A stretch of DNA of 64,000 nt from Aliiroseovarius sediminilitoris (GCF_900109955.1 NZ_FOJB01000001.1:2294001-2358000), one strand, 5' to 3'; counted from the first letter of the stretch, positions 42,566 through 52,024 are shown. Notes: generated from the letters alone by a model not told the origin. A program made the numbers and translations.

Positions 42566-43678
42566 CTATATCTGATCAAGTGGCAGGCCGGCTTCGGACA
42601 CGATACGGCGCACATGCGGATAAGCGGCTTGCCGAATTGACAGCTTCCCCGCGTCGTCATCAACCAGACCAAGCCGTCCCAACGCTGCTGCAAGCCCGAC
42701 GGGCAATGTCATCGGAAGCACGGTGGCCAAGTCTTTTGCGACAAGTGGGCCATGGATCAGCAACGCATGTAACATGAAATGGCCGATGCGCTCGATCCGC
42801 GCGGGCAGTTGCGGCAAGGCTGGATCCTGCAACCAGGTGGTCGTGTTACCTGGATTGCGGTCATCTTCGCCACCTTCCCCGCCTGCTTCCGCTTCCCTGT
42901 TCACCGCGGCATCCAACAGTCTGATCGCAGCCCAAGGGCAGCCATAGGCCCGCGCGGCAAGGGTTTTAAGATACGGATCCTTGATTTCGCCGTCGCCCCC
43001 TTCGGGCAAAATCTCATCGCCAGATTCGGTGGATTTGAACACCTCGTCGCCCATGTAGGCGCGGATAAGTTCCGCCAGGGCTTTGTCTTTGAACGGCGCA
43101 AAACAACGCGCATCTGACACGACAGCCTCGATGGCGGAGGTCTGCGCGAGATAGGTCCAGGTCCAGCTCGACACCCCCAACAGCACGTTGCGCGACGCGC
43201 CATCAAGCTCGGCCAAATAGGACCGCATCGCCGCGCGCCCTTCCAGCGTACGCCGGACCAGAGATGAAATGTCGGGGACGATCAAAGCACCTTTCCCTGC
43301 TGGCACCGCAGCCGCATCGACCAGATCCAGCCCGCGATCAGCCGCCCAATCGGCAAGAAAACCTTGTGGCACGCTGGGCATCGTCACAAAGGCGCAAACG
43401 GAATGTGGCCCGTCAGTGCGCCGTGTCCAATCCAAATAGACGCTGTCCAAACGGTCGAACTGATGCACGCGCAATGCGGCCCATAACTCATCGGGGACCA
43501 CTGATCCTGACACCCGCTCCAGATCATCTGGGAGCAATTCGGCTTTCCGCTCATCCAGCACCCGCAACTTTTCCCACATCCGCCGATAACCATCCTTCAA
43601 CGAACTGGTCGCTGGCGCGCGCGGCCAATCATACCCGCGAACGGGCACAAGGTCTGTGGGAAACGAGGATGATGTCAT
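42566..43678 (-). CDS. Conserved-looking protein of unknown function
   Basis: 370 residues, no signal peptide or clear membrane helix, acidic, many Trp and Leu. I do not recognise a domain. Notable pieces are VPRGYDWPRAP-like N-terminus, an ALRVHQFDRLDSVYLDW segment, and a variable Glu/Gly-rich linker (EAEAGGEGGEDD) near residue 275. It is the first gene of the unit with the MscS channel, so a role in the same stress is possible. Upstream, a near-match to the EcfG promoter is imperfect (see rejected list). Confidence 0.75.
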   Translation of the reverse strand: MTSSSFPTDLVPVRGYDWPRAPATSSLKDGYRRMWEKLRVLDERKAELLPDDLERVSGSVVPDELWAALRVHQFDRLDSVYLDWTRRTDGPHSVCAFVTMPSVPQGFLADWAADRGLDLVDAAAVPAGKGALIVPDISSLVRRTLEGRAAMRSYLAELDGASRNVLLGVSSWTWTYLAQTSAIEAVVSDARCFAPFKDKALAELIRAYMGDEVFKSTESGDEILPEGGDGEIKDPYLKTLAARAYGCPWAAIRLLDAAVNREAEAGGEGGEDDRNPGNTTTWLQDPALPQLPARIERIGHFMLHALLIHGPLVAKDLATVLPMTLPVGLAAALGRLGLVDDDAGKLSIRQAAYPHVRRIVSEAGLPLDQI

Positions 43679-43772
43679 TCGGCTACCTGTGAGACTGGCA
43701 AAGGGACACTGCTGATCAGTGTGCGATATGAACCGGGAAATGCAAAGGTGTTCCTAAACCTGTCTGGCGTCA

Positions 43773-44228
43773 TTACGGATTGTAGAGCGGCACGGTCGAG
43801 ATCGACATTTTCGCCGATCCGCTTTCCACCTCGCGGGCGTGAGCGATGTAGATCAACACCTGATTGGCCTCGTCGAAGATGCGTTTTACCCGCAGGCTTT
43901 TCAGGATGATCGACATGCGCTGGCTGAACACGTCCTCGCCTTCGTCACTGCGATCAATGTCACCGATCACGATTGGGCCGGTCTGACGGCAAGATATTGC
44001 ACTGTTTGACGGGTCCTCGAACCAATTTCCGTTGGACAGTCGATCGACCAACCCACGTTCAAAATAGGCGACATGACAAGTTACACCCTCAACTTCAGGG
44101 TCTCTGATCGCTTCAATAATGATATCGTTGCCCAGCCAGTCGACATCGACGTTGCCCACCTGTTCGGCGCGCGCGGGAGCGAGGCTTGTCAGGAATAGGC
44201 AGGATAGAACGTATTTGAATGATTTCAT
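43773..44228 (-). CDS. creA: CreA family periplasmic protein
   Basis: 151 residues from the ATG at 44228; a GTG at 44240 with AAGGA nearby is a possible alternative. Signal peptide (about 1-21, ending APARAE). The mature part matches CreA: IEAIRDPEVEGVTCHVAYFERG, two cysteines, and a C-terminal SGSAKMSISTVPLYNP. Function is unknown in all bacteria studied. Divergent from the MscS-BON gene. Confidence 0.87.
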   Translation of the reverse strand: MKSFKYVLSCLFLTSLAPARAEQVGNVDVDWLGNDIIIEAIRDPEVEGVTCHVAYFERGLVDRLSNGNWFEDPSNSAISCRQTGPIVIGDIDRSDEGEDVFSQRMSIILKSLRVKRIFDEANQVLIYIAHAREVESGSAKMSISTVPLYNP

Positions 44229-44347
44229 AATCTTGGCCACTTTCCTTGATGTATATCATTCGACGCAGTTCGGAGGAGTCCACCTCAACAGCGACCCGGA
44301 CCTTACGTCGTTGCCCTCACAAACAACAAAAAAAGACATCGCCCTTT

Positions 44348-44372
44348 GGAACCATTCGGGTCATCCTGCGTT
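44348..44372 (+). promoter_or_regulatory. EcfG-type promoter for the MscS-BON/FNT operon
   Basis: GGAAC (44348-44352), 16 bases, CGTT (44369-44372), 30 bases before the ATG at 44402. Exact consensus. Confidence 0.85.
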
Positions 44373-44401
44373 TTCAATCGAAGGTAACTTTGGGACACGC
44401 C

Positions 44402-45790
44402 ATGGGGAAGAACATTTTTCGAGTTATGGCCTTTGCCCTGTTGCTGGCCACATCATTGCCCGTCGGGACAGCGCTGGCCCAATCCAGCAACGACGGGATA
44501 GATGTCGGGGTCGAAACCGAAATCGTTGATACGGATCAGACCATCTCTGTCACCGAAAGCGTGCGGGATGACCAGATTGCCACCCGCATTCAGGCCATCC
44601 TGAAGGCAACCGGGTGGTATGAAGGGGTTCAGGTCGACGTGCAGGATGGGATTGTCTTTCTGGATGGTACAGCGGCATCGTCCAAGCGGCAGGACTGGGC
44701 GCGCGATCTTGCGGCGAAAACCGATGGCGTGGTTGCGGTCGTCAATCGGCTGACCGTAGCGCAAGATGCCGACTTCTCGATTGATCCGGCAATTTCAGAG
44801 CTGCGCAGCCTTTGGGATAAAACGGTCGCAGCCGCCCCACTGATCCTGTTGGCGCTTCTGATCCTGCCCTTGGCGCTGTTCCTATCAGCAGGTGTTGCGC
44901 GACTGGCCCGGTGGGCATTGAAAGAACGGCTGGGGTCCCCTTTCCTGCGCGACGTGACCGCGCGGTTCATCGCTTTGCCGGTGTTTCTTGTGGGGCTGTA
45001 TATCGTGCTACAGATCGCCGGGCTGACGCAGCTTGCGATTTCGGTCCTTGGCGGTGCCGGCGTGATCGGGATCGTCATCGGTTTTGCATTTCGCGACATT
45101 GCCGAAAATTTTCTGGCCAGCCTTCTGCTCAGCCTGCGCCAACCCTTCCGACGCGGCGACTTTGTCGATGTGGCCGGGCACCAAGGCGTCGTGCATAGTA
45201 TGAACACCCGTAGCACGGTTCTGGTTTCACCCGAAGGAAACCACATTCAGATCCCCAACGCCGCCGTTTTCAAGGCGACAATCGAAAACTTCTCGGCCAG
45301 CCCCAGCCGCCGCGGTTCGTTCGAGGTGGGCATTGGCTATGACGCTTCGATCAGCGATGTCCAGAAGATCATTCTGCGAGTGCTGTCAGAACATGACGCG
45401 ATTTCGACCGACCCGGAGCCGATGGTTCTGGCCGATACGCTGGGCGCGTCCACGGTAATCATAAAGATCTACTATTGGTTTGACGGGGAAGCCATTTCAC
45501 CTCTGAAACTGAAATCGGTCCTTATCCGGCGCGTGATGAAGGCCCTGATCGACGCTGGCATCAGTATGCCCGATGAAGCCCGAGAGATCATCTTCCCGGA
45601 GGGCATTCCGCTGGCATCTGCGTCAACCCCCGACACCGACAAGCCGAACATCGCCTCGAAACCAGAGCCCAAACGCGAACCTGAACGCACGGTGATGGAC
45701 GAAGATCTGTCGAACGAGGTGGACAACCTGGAACCGCAGATGCAGGTGCAGGTCGAAGGCGACAAAGACAGCAACCTATTGGACAGCTAA
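44402..45790 (+). CDS. MscS family channel with N-terminal BON domain
   Basis: 462 residues from the ATG at 44402. Order: signal peptide (about 1-25, ending ALAQS), a periplasmic BON domain (about 50-120, with VQVDVQDGIVFLDGTAASS), three or so membrane helices (about 140-250), the MscS pore/beta domain (FRDIAENFLASLLLSLRQPF, RRGDFVDV, NHIQIPNAAVFKATIENF), and a charged C-terminal tail. BON may bind phospholipid or peptidoglycan. EcfG promoter upstream indicates induction in the general stress response. FNT gene follows after three bases. Confidence 0.92.
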   Translation: MGKNIFRVMAFALLLATSLPVGTALAQSSNDGIDVGVETEIVDTDQTISVTESVRDDQIATRIQAILKATGWYEGVQVDVQDGIVFLDGTAASSKRQDWARDLAAKTDGVVAVVNRLTVAQDADFSIDPAISELRSLWDKTVAAAPLILLALLILPLALFLSAGVARLARWALKERLGSPFLRDVTARFIALPVFLVGLYIVLQIAGLTQLAISVLGGAGVIGIVIGFAFRDIAENFLASLLLSLRQPFRRGDFVDVAGHQGVVHSMNTRSTVLVSPEGNHIQIPNAAVFKATIENFSASPSRRGSFEVGIGYDASISDVQKIILRVLSEHDAISTDPEPMVLADTLGASTVIIKIYYWFDGEAISPLKLKSVLIRRVMKALIDAGISMPDEAREIIFPEGIPLASASTPDTDKPNIASKPEPKREPERTVMDEDLSNEVDNLEPQMQVQVEGDKDSNLLDS

Positions 45791-45793
45791 CAC

Positions 45794-46600
45794 ATGACCG
45801 AAGAAGAAATCCAAGAAGAACAGGCCATCGAGGATGCCAGCAAGCTGACGGCCAAAACTGTTTACGAGGTGATCCGGCGCGACGGAGAAGAAGAACTGGA
45901 CCGCAGCAATGGATCGCTGTTCTGGTCTGGCGTGTCCGCCGGGATCGTCATCAGTTTTTCTGTTTTGGGCGAGGCGGTTTTGCGGACCTATCTGCCCGAC
46001 ACAACTTACAGCTATCTGATCGAGAACCTTGGCTACTCTCTGGGATTCGTGATGGTGATCATCGGGCGGATGCAATTGTTCACGGAAAACACCATTACGA
46101 CGGTTCTGCCCTTTCTGCACAGCCCCAGTTGGTCCGTGTTCAACCGCATCATTGTTTTGTGGTCGATCGTTCTGTTTGCCAACACCGTTGGTGCCTTTGC
46201 AATCGCAACATTCTACGCTTACAGTGGCGCCGTCTCAGCCGAGATCCTGCCTGCAATCGAACAGCTTTCACGCCACGCCACCGGTATGCCGGCCGCCGAA
46301 AGTTTTGCCCGGGCAATTCCGGCAGGGATTCTAGTGGCCGCTATCGTCTGGATGTTGCCCGAGGCTGGCGCATCCTCGGTGTCGATCATCGTTCTGTTCA
46401 CGTGGTTGATCGCGGCGGGGGATTTCACCCACATCGTCGCCGGTTCGGTGGAAATGGCGTATCTGATCGTTACCGGCGGGCTCGAACTGCGACAGGCCGT
46501 GTTTGGCTTCTTCTTGCCGGTCTTGGCGGGCAATGTGGTGGGGGGCACCGCTATCTTCGCGATGCTGGCATGGGGTCAGGTTCATCGTGAAATCGACTGA
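45794..46600 (+). CDS. Formate/nitrite transporter family protein (YfdC-like)
   Basis: 268 residues with an acidic N-terminal tail (about 40 residues) and six membrane helices in FNT style (FTENTITTVLPFLHSPSW, then GDFTHIVAGSVEMAY with the pore His). It resembles YfdC rather than FocA or NirC, whose substrates are formate and nitrite. It should pass a small monovalent anion. Same transcript as the MscS-BON channel, so it is probably under EcfG control. Confidence 0.88.
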   Translation: MTEEEIQEEQAIEDASKLTAKTVYEVIRRDGEEELDRSNGSLFWSGVSAGIVISFSVLGEAVLRTYLPDTTYSYLIENLGYSLGFVMVIIGRMQLFTENTITTVLPFLHSPSWSVFNRIIVLWSIVLFANTVGAFAIATFYAYSGAVSAEILPAIEQLSRHATGMPAAESFARAIPAGILVAAIVWMLPEAGASSVSIIVLFTWLIAAGDFTHIVAGSVEMAYLIVTGGLELRQAVFGFFLPVLAGNVVGGTAIFAMLAWGQVHREID

Positions 46601-46621
46601 CTTGGACTGACTTGGACTGAC
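46595..46621 (+). repeat. Short tandem repeat GACTGACTTG at the end of the FNT gene
   Basis: A 10-bp unit is repeated 2.7 times, starting in the last codons of the FNT gene, so that TGA recurs every ten bases in changing frames. This may be a slippage product; no function is evident. Confidence 0.7.
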
Positions 46622-46640
46622 AAAATCATCGACGCGATCA

Positions 46641-46658
46641 TGCCACCACAGGGTGGCA
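46641..46658 (+). terminator. Hairpin after the FNT gene
   Basis: TGCCACC (46641-46647) and GGTGGCA (46652-46658) form a perfect 7-bp stem with a 4-base loop. There is no T-run, so termination may be weak and the next small gene could be read through. Confidence 0.5.
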
Positions 46659-46695
46659 GTCAAAAACCATCGCATCGACATGGAAAGGCGGACAG

Positions 46696-46881
46696 ATGAA
46701 CAACATGACCATGAGCCTGGGCGGAGCAATCGTCTTAGCCCTTGATATATATGCCATATACAGTATCCTGAGCTCTCGTTCGTCGTCGCTTTCCAAGGTG
46801 CTTTGGACGGTCATTATCCTGTTGCTGCCGATCCTTGGCTTCCTCGTCTGGTTGCTGTTTGGCCCTCGCAGCGTGGATTAA
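46696..46881 (+). CDS. Small PLDc_N-type membrane protein
   Basis: 61 residues with two helices and a short loop; the end LPILGFLVWLLFGPRS matches the phospholipase D N-terminal anchor domain (PLDc_N) found alone in many bacteria. A paralogue lies at 57069-57248. No EcfG promoter of its own was found, so expression may come from the upstream stress operon. Confidence 0.85.
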   Translation: MNNMTMSLGGAIVLALDIYAIYSILSSRSSSLSKVLWTVIILLLPILGFLVWLLFGPRSVD

Positions 46882-46944
46882 CGCACCTGGCCGATTGGAT
46901 TTTCGCAAATAGGTGTTTCACCATTTTAGGATGCAGGCAAAGCG

Positions 46945-48780
46945 ATGGTGCTGAACAAGGATTACGACCCCAACCACGATTTCGTCATCGGCAATGAAAC
47001 CGCCGCCCGCAGACTGGTCTGGTTTGTCGACTTTACCGACAAACCCACACGGCGCCTTCGGGACATCATTCTGCGGCTGGCCGACCGATTGTCCCCTGAT
47101 CAGGTCACGGTTGCCGTCCGCTTCACCTACCCTGAAGGGGACAAGCGGGCCGACATTGCAGCGCGGGCTGCCATCGCTGCCGGGCAACAGGACCGATTCT
47201 TCGACATGGTCACTGCGTTGTTTGAAGCGCCTCCGAAATACACACGCGCGTCCGTCGGAAAACTGGCCGACAAACTGGGGTTGGACCTGGCCCGGTTCGA
47301 GGCTGACCTTGATGCACCAGACGTCGCCGAACGCATCCAACATGACCGCAACTCGTTGTCGAAAGAGGTTCCACCCTCGGCGCCCTATCTGTTTATCGAC
47401 GGAACCCTGTATCAAGGTGTTTGGGACGAAGTAGCCCTGCTGGAAGCGATCGAGCGTCCGCTGGGTGTCCGGCTTGAGGTTGCTGCATTTCGTTTTATTG
47501 ATTGGGCCGCGTCCGCCGGGATGACGTTGATCGTCGCGACGGTCGCAGCGTTGCTTTTCGTCAACGTCGGATTCTTTGACTTTTTCGATGCGCTCAGAAA
47601 CACCACGATCGGCCTGTTTGCGGGAAGTTGGCGGTTGGAACTCAGCTTGTTGAGTTGGATCAATGACGCGCTGATGGCGTTGTTTTTCCTGTTGGTCGGG
47701 ATCGAAATCAAGCACGAGTTTGTTGAAGGCGAGCTGTCAAACCGTTCGGCGGCTGCAATGCCCATCATTGCCGCATTGGGCGGCATGGTGGTGCCTGCCG
47801 GGATATATGCCGCGTTGAATTGGGGCACCCCAGAGGTACGTGGCTGGGGGGTCCCGATGGCAACTGACATCGCATTTACTCTTGGTATATTGGCCCTGCT
47901 GGGCAACCGGGTGCCAACATCGCTGAAAATATTTGTGTCGGCACTTGCCATCGTAGATGACCTTGGCGCAATCCTGGTGATCGCTGCCTTCTATGGACAC
48001 GGCTTCCAACTTGCAGCATTCATCGCGGCATGTGTCATCTTCGCTGCAATGATGGCGATGAACATCGGCAAGATCTATTGGCGTGCACCTTATCTGATCC
48101 TTGGCGTTGTTCTGTGGTATTTCATCCATGAAAGCGGTCTGCATGCAACACTGGCCGGTGTGCTGACGGCCGTTGCCTTGCCCAGTCGCGCAAAAGCCAA
48201 CCGGGCCGCGGTGGCAGCGCAGACCGCAAAGCTGTTCGAACGTGACAAACAGATCGGATCGGAAAACATCGTCGCCGCCCCGACTTTCATGCAATTGCAG
48301 ACGATTATGGACCGGCTTGGTGCGCCAGGCGTTCATGTGCGCCATGCACTGGAGAACTGGATCAATTTCCTTGTCCTGCCGCTGTTTGCGTTCTTCAACA
48401 CCGGGCTTTTGATCACTGCCAGCAGCGTGAATTTCACGGCTCCCGAAAGTCTTGGTGCGATCCTCGGACTGGTTGTGGGCAAACCGTTGGGTATCTTCCT
48501 GTTCGTCTATGTCGCCGCAAAACTCGGCATCGGTCGCCTGTCGTCGGAAATCAACATGGCACAAGTTCTGGGCGCCGGTTGTCTGGCCGGGGTTGGCTTT
48601 ACCATGTCGATTTTCATCGCAAATTCGGCCTTCGCGGGATCCCAACTGGAATCGGTCAAACTTGCGGTCCTGCTGGCCTCGTTGATTGCAGCGGTGCTGG
48701 GCAGCGTCATCCTGATCTATGCCCACCGCGCGGTACAGAAATCCTCAGGAAACGAGCCGGCCGGGGCCGAAGCGCCCTGA
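46945..48780 (+). CDS. nhaA: Na+/H+ antiporter NhaA with N-terminal thioredoxin-like domain
   Basis: 611 residues, about 220 longer than E. coli NhaA. Residues 1-175 look like a DsbA/thioredoxin-fold domain, but the usual CxxC is missing (the place reads VDFTDKPTRRL). Residues 180-600 are NhaA, with ATDIAFTLGILALLG, the ion-binding pair in VDDLGAILVIAAFYG and the late FTMSIFIANSAFAG. It exports sodium in exchange for protons and helps pH and salt balance. The fused domain cannot do thiol chemistry and may be a regulatory or assembly part. Confidence 0.92.
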   Translation: MVLNKDYDPNHDFVIGNETAARRLVWFVDFTDKPTRRLRDIILRLADRLSPDQVTVAVRFTYPEGDKRADIAARAAIAAGQQDRFFDMVTALFEAPPKYTRASVGKLADKLGLDLARFEADLDAPDVAERIQHDRNSLSKEVPPSAPYLFIDGTLYQGVWDEVALLEAIERPLGVRLEVAAFRFIDWAASAGMTLIVATVAALLFVNVGFFDFFDALRNTTIGLFAGSWRLELSLLSWINDALMALFFLLVGIEIKHEFVEGELSNRSAAAMPIIAALGGMVVPAGIYAALNWGTPEVRGWGVPMATDIAFTLGILALLGNRVPTSLKIFVSALAIVDDLGAILVIAAFYGHGFQLAAFIAACVIFAAMMAMNIGKIYWRAPYLILGVVLWYFIHESGLHATLAGVLTAVALPSRAKANRAAVAAQTAKLFERDKQIGSENIVAAPTFMQLQTIMDRLGAPGVHVRHALENWINFLVLPLFAFFNTGLLITASSVNFTAPESLGAILGLVVGKPLGIFLFVYVAAKLGIGRLSSEINMAQVLGAGCLAGVGFTMSIFIANSAFAGSQLESVKLAVLLASLIAAVLGSVILIYAHRAVQKSSGNEPAGAEAP

Positions 48781-48802
48781 CCCGGTGGCCGCCCGCGAAC
48801 CG

Positions 48803-49582
48803 CTATGTCAGCGTTTCGGTCGAGGAAAAGAACATCGCCTGTGAAATGGCGGACAACACTTGCTCGGCCCGGAACGGTTTGGTGATCAGGAACGCAGGTT
48901 CGGGCCGCTCTCCGGTCAGCAGCCGTTCCGGAAACGCGGTGATGAAGATCACTGGAACATCTCCGTGTGCAGCAAGCAAGTCGTTCACAGCATCAATGCC
49001 CGAACTTTCGTCGGCCAGCTGAATATCCGCAAGGATCAGATCAGGGCGCCCGTCTGTGCCGATCTCGACCGCTTCATCGCGTGTTTGCGCCACACCAAAG
49101 ACACGGTGACCAGCGTCGGACACGATCCCTTCAAGGTCCATCGAGATGATAGGTTCGTCCTCGATAATCATCACGGCACCACGTGCGGCCTTGGCCAGCT
49201 CGGTCTGGCCGATGCGGATCAAAGCCTCGGCTTCAGCGGGTTCAACGCCAATGATCCTGGCGACATCCTCCGCCGAGAAATCTTCCAACGCGTTCAGCAA
49301 CACGGCCTCGCGGGAATTTTCGGTCAGCTTTGCCAGACGTTTCTGGGCTTGCGCAGCTGCACCGCGATCCGCATCAGAAACGGGCGCACCCGAGCTTTGC
49401 CAGATGGCGTGAAACAGCCGATACAGCGCCACCCGCGTGTCCTTTTGATCCGGGATGGTATCCGGGTCTGCAATCATCGCCTCCAGGACGGCAGCCGCGT
49501 AAGCGTCGCCTGTCGGTTGGCTGCCGGTCAATGCACGGGCATAGCGGCGCAGATAAGGAATATGTGTCGCGATGTGATCCAT
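48803..49582 (-). CDS. phyR: General stress response anti-anti-sigma response regulator PhyR
   Basis: 259 residues. Residues 1-130 mimic an ECF sigma factor (sigma2-like and sigma4-like helices); residues 136-255 are a receiver with Asp186 in LILADIQLAD as phospho-site and Lys235 in ITKPF. When phosphorylated it binds NepR and so frees EcfG. The ATG at 49582 has AAAGGTGA upstream; earlier starts would run into the promoter region. Divergent from nepR-ecfG. I found no exact EcfG promoter on its own side. Confidence 0.96.
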   Translation of the reverse strand: MDHIATHIPYLRRYARALTGSQPTGDAYAAAVLEAMIADPDTIPDQKDTRVALYRLFHAIWQSSGAPVSDADRGAAAQAQKRLAKLTENSREAVLLNALEDFSAEDVARIIGVEPAEAEALIRIGQTELAKAARGAVMIIEDEPIISMDLEGIVSDAGHRVFGVAQTRDEAVEIGTDGRPDLILADIQLADESSGIDAVNDLLAAHGDVPVIFITAFPERLLTGERPEPAFLITKPFRAEQVLSAISQAMFFSSTETLT

Positions 49583-49627
49583 TTGTTCACCTTTGCCTGT
49601 CTTTTCGAACTTTATTTCCCCGGATCG

Positions 49628-49652
49628 GGAACCCGTTGGTGTTTTGATCGTT
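49628..49652 (+). promoter_or_regulatory. EcfG-type promoter for nepR-ecfG
   Basis: GGAAC (49628-49632), 16 bases, CGTT (49649-49652), 47 bases before nepR. It indicates positive autoregulation of the sigma factor operon. Confidence 0.88.
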
Positions 49653-49698
49653 GTGCCTATGTTAAGCCGGTATAAACCGAGATAACAGAGTGAAAACA

Positions 49699-49869
49699 AT
49701 GTCCGCTGACAACGCCAACAAAAAACGATCACAGGATCTGATCGACGAGAACCTCAAGAAGGCGTTCAGCGAAACGCTGGACGAAGGCGTGCCGGATCGG
49801 TTCAGGGATTTGCTGGCGAAGTTAAAGGAAACAGCCCCCGATAGATCCTCGGAGGAGTCAGAGAAATGA
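49699..49869 (+). CDS. nepR: Anti-sigma factor NepR
   Basis: 56 residues, too short for most gene callers. The centre IDENLKKAFSETLDEGVP followed by DRFRDLLAKLKE is the NepR signature (two helices that clamp the sigma factor). Its stop overlaps the ecfG start as ATGA. It holds EcfG inactive until PhyR~P takes it away. Confidence 0.95.
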   Translation: MSADNANKKRSQDLIDENLKKAFSETLDEGVPDRFRDLLAKLKETAPDRSSEESEK

Positions 49870-50417
49870 CATCCCCTGATCCCCGTGATGCTGTGCTGGA
49901 GCATATTCCCGCATTGCGCGCTTTTGCCCGCAGCCTGACCAAAGATGCCGTCCGCGCGGACGACCTTGTTCAGGAATGCCTGGTCAAAGCTATCGGCAAT
50001 TTCGACAAGTTCAGAACCGGCACCAACCTGCGGGCCTGGATGTTTACCATCCTGCGCAACACGTTCTATTCGGAACGCCGAAAAGCGGTGCGCGAAGCTG
50101 AAGACCCGGAAGGCGAAATTGTCGGCGCCCTGTCAGTGAAGCCCGATCACGACGGCCACATGCAGATGACCGAGTTCAAGGCAGCGTTTCAACAACTGAA
50201 AGCCGAGCATCGTGAAGCGCTGACACTGATCGGCGCGTTGGGCCTGTCGTATGAAGAAGCGGCCGATGCCTGCGAAGTCGCCATCGGGACAATGAAGTCG
50301 CGCACCAATCGCGCCCGAAAAGAGCTGGCCCGGCTTATGGATCTGGATGACGACAAACCAACGGAGCTGACTGACAGCCAAACCCTTTCAATCGTCAATC
50401 AATCAGGACACATGTGA
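49866..50417 (+). CDS. ecfG: ECF sigma factor EcfG (general stress response)
   Basis: 183 residues with sigma2 (about 10-75, RADDLVQECLVKAIGNFDKF) and sigma4 (about 115-170, GLSYEEAADACEVAIGTMKSR) of ECF group 15. It recognises GGAAC-N16/17-CGTT promoters, of which eight exact copies lie in this window. Translationally coupled to nepR before and to the sensor kinase after it (GTGA overlap). Confidence 0.96.
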   Translation: MTSPDPRDAVLEHIPALRAFARSLTKDAVRADDLVQECLVKAIGNFDKFRTGTNLRAWMFTILRNTFYSERRKAVREAEDPEGEIVGALSVKPDHDGHMQMTEFKAAFQQLKAEHREALTLIGALGLSYEEAADACEVAIGTMKSRTNRARKELARLMDLDDDKPTELTDSQTLSIVNQSGHM

Positions 50418-51985
50418 CCCGCGACCGCAGCATCTTGCTAAGCTCACTTCAAAGCCGCTTCGTTGCGGTTTATCTGATCGTCATGGCACCGATTGCGGTG
50501 CTGGCCAGCTACTATCAATATACCATCCAGTCAGACCGCCACCAAGCGCGCGAGATTGCCGCGCTCGATGCTGTGGAAAGCGCCTTTGCGCCCGTGACGT
50601 CGACCCTGATTCAGGCCGATCTTCTTCTTGACCTTCTCAGCGAATTGACCAGTCGCGGTCTGCCCGGTGGTGGCGAGTGCGACAGGGTGATCGACGCCAT
50701 CCTACAGGCAAATTTTCCGATCGAGGCTGTGGGGATTTATAACATGGACGGGCAACCGCTGTGTGCACAAGCCATGCAGCGGTCTGGTGTAGCGACGGAT
50801 GTTGCGTCACCTCCGGTTGCACAATCCCCACGGGTCACGATGACCGACAGCGATATTCTTGCCACAAATATGGTTGCGGACCACATCGTTGCCATCAGGG
50901 CCAAGATTCCGAAAGTGGACCTGCCCGATGTGGCGACGGGGTACATGTTCGTCAGCAGAACCCCGGATACTGCAATGGGGTCTGACCGGGCCGTGTATCA
51001 GGACCTTGGCAACCTTCTTGCCCCCAATGCCCGCGACATCTTGAGCGGCAGATCAGACCGCGATGTGGCCGTTCTTCCGGTCTCTGCCTTCGATCTGCGT
51101 TTGATTGCCACGCTGGCCCCAGGTGTTGCTGCGCCGCCGTTCTGGCTAACCGTCGTCTATGCAGGCTTTGTCCCACTGTTGTTTCTTACTCTCAGCCTGT
51201 TGTTGGCCGATCTGCTGATCCGCAAAATGGCATTGAACGACATCACGCGTCTGACCCGCGATATGCGTGCCTTCCGGCAAGATCGCAATCTTCCAAAGGT
51301 TGGGCTTAGTCGCTGGGCCACGGACGAAACGACAGCCATGCAGGCCGAGTTTTCTGTATTATCAGATCAACTGCTGCACGAAGAGGCGGAAGCGCAGAAC
51401 CGGCTACACAATGCCAACACCCTTCAGCGCGAGATTTTTCATCGCGTCGGAAACAACCTTCAAATCATCCAGTCGATCTTGCGCCTTTACGAAAGTGACG
51501 CCAACACACCAGAAGAACGACAACTGGTTCACCGGTTGGCGGCCCGTATCCGCGTGATAAATCTTGTGCACAACGCCATGCACCGTTCGGTCGACGCACC
51601 TGTATTGCCGGTTGGTCAGGTTGTCAGCAAACTGATCCAGGGCATGCGACACGAAGGCATTGTCTCTGCCAACATCGAATTCGAAGAAACTTACCAAAAC
51701 GTCGAGCTTCGCCTCAACCGTGCCTATGCGCTGTGCTATCTGCTCGTCGAGAAGCTGACGCGCCTGTCGCGTTCCGGTGCCCGGCACATTCAGATCAGCC
51801 TTCTTGAAGACGGCGACCAGGCCAATCTGTCGATTTCAGCGGATGTTGGGCATTTGGCGCAACCCGATCCCGTCAGCGCAAGGCTGCGCCAAGTCTATAC
51901 CCACGATCTTCATGCAATCGCGCAGTGGCATGAAGACACCAACAGTGTGACCTACAAGGCGGTTATGCCGCGGCAGGTGAAATAG
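50414..51985 (+). CDS. Membrane sensor histidine kinase of the general stress response
   Basis: 523 residues from a GTG that overlaps the ecfG stop. A first membrane helix (about 17-33), a large periplasmic sensor part (about 35-235), a second helix (about 238-262), then a HAMP-like linker and a HisKA_2/HWE-type kinase with phospho-His in IFHRVGNNLQII. The ATPase part is degenerate: I cannot find a clear G1/G2 box. The gene position suggests that it passes phosphate to or from PhyR. Confidence 0.9.
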   Translation: MTRDRSILLSSLQSRFVAVYLIVMAPIAVLASYYQYTIQSDRHQAREIAALDAVESAFAPVTSTLIQADLLLDLLSELTSRGLPGGGECDRVIDAILQANFPIEAVGIYNMDGQPLCAQAMQRSGVATDVASPPVAQSPRVTMTDSDILATNMVADHIVAIRAKIPKVDLPDVATGYMFVSRTPDTAMGSDRAVYQDLGNLLAPNARDILSGRSDRDVAVLPVSAFDLRLIATLAPGVAAPPFWLTVVYAGFVPLLFLTLSLLLADLLIRKMALNDITRLTRDMRAFRQDRNLPKVGLSRWATDETTAMQAEFSVLSDQLLHEEAEAQNRLHNANTLQREIFHRVGNNLQIIQSILRLYESDANTPEERQLVHRLAARIRVINLVHNAMHRSVDAPVLPVGQVVSKLIQGMRHEGIVSANIEFEETYQNVELRLNRAYALCYLLVEKLTRLSRSGARHIQISLLEDGDQANLSISADVGHLAQPDPVSARLRQVYTHDLHAIAQWHEDTNSVTYKAVMPRQVK

Positions 51986-52024
51986 GCGGCTCTGTCATCT
52001 GGTGCAAGATTCATGCAAGATATC

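Noticed and set aside
43729-43757. Possible EcfG promoter before the unknown gene at 43678
   Set aside because: On the minus strand it reads GGAAC with only 15 bases to GGTT; both spacing and -10 differ from the eight exact sites.
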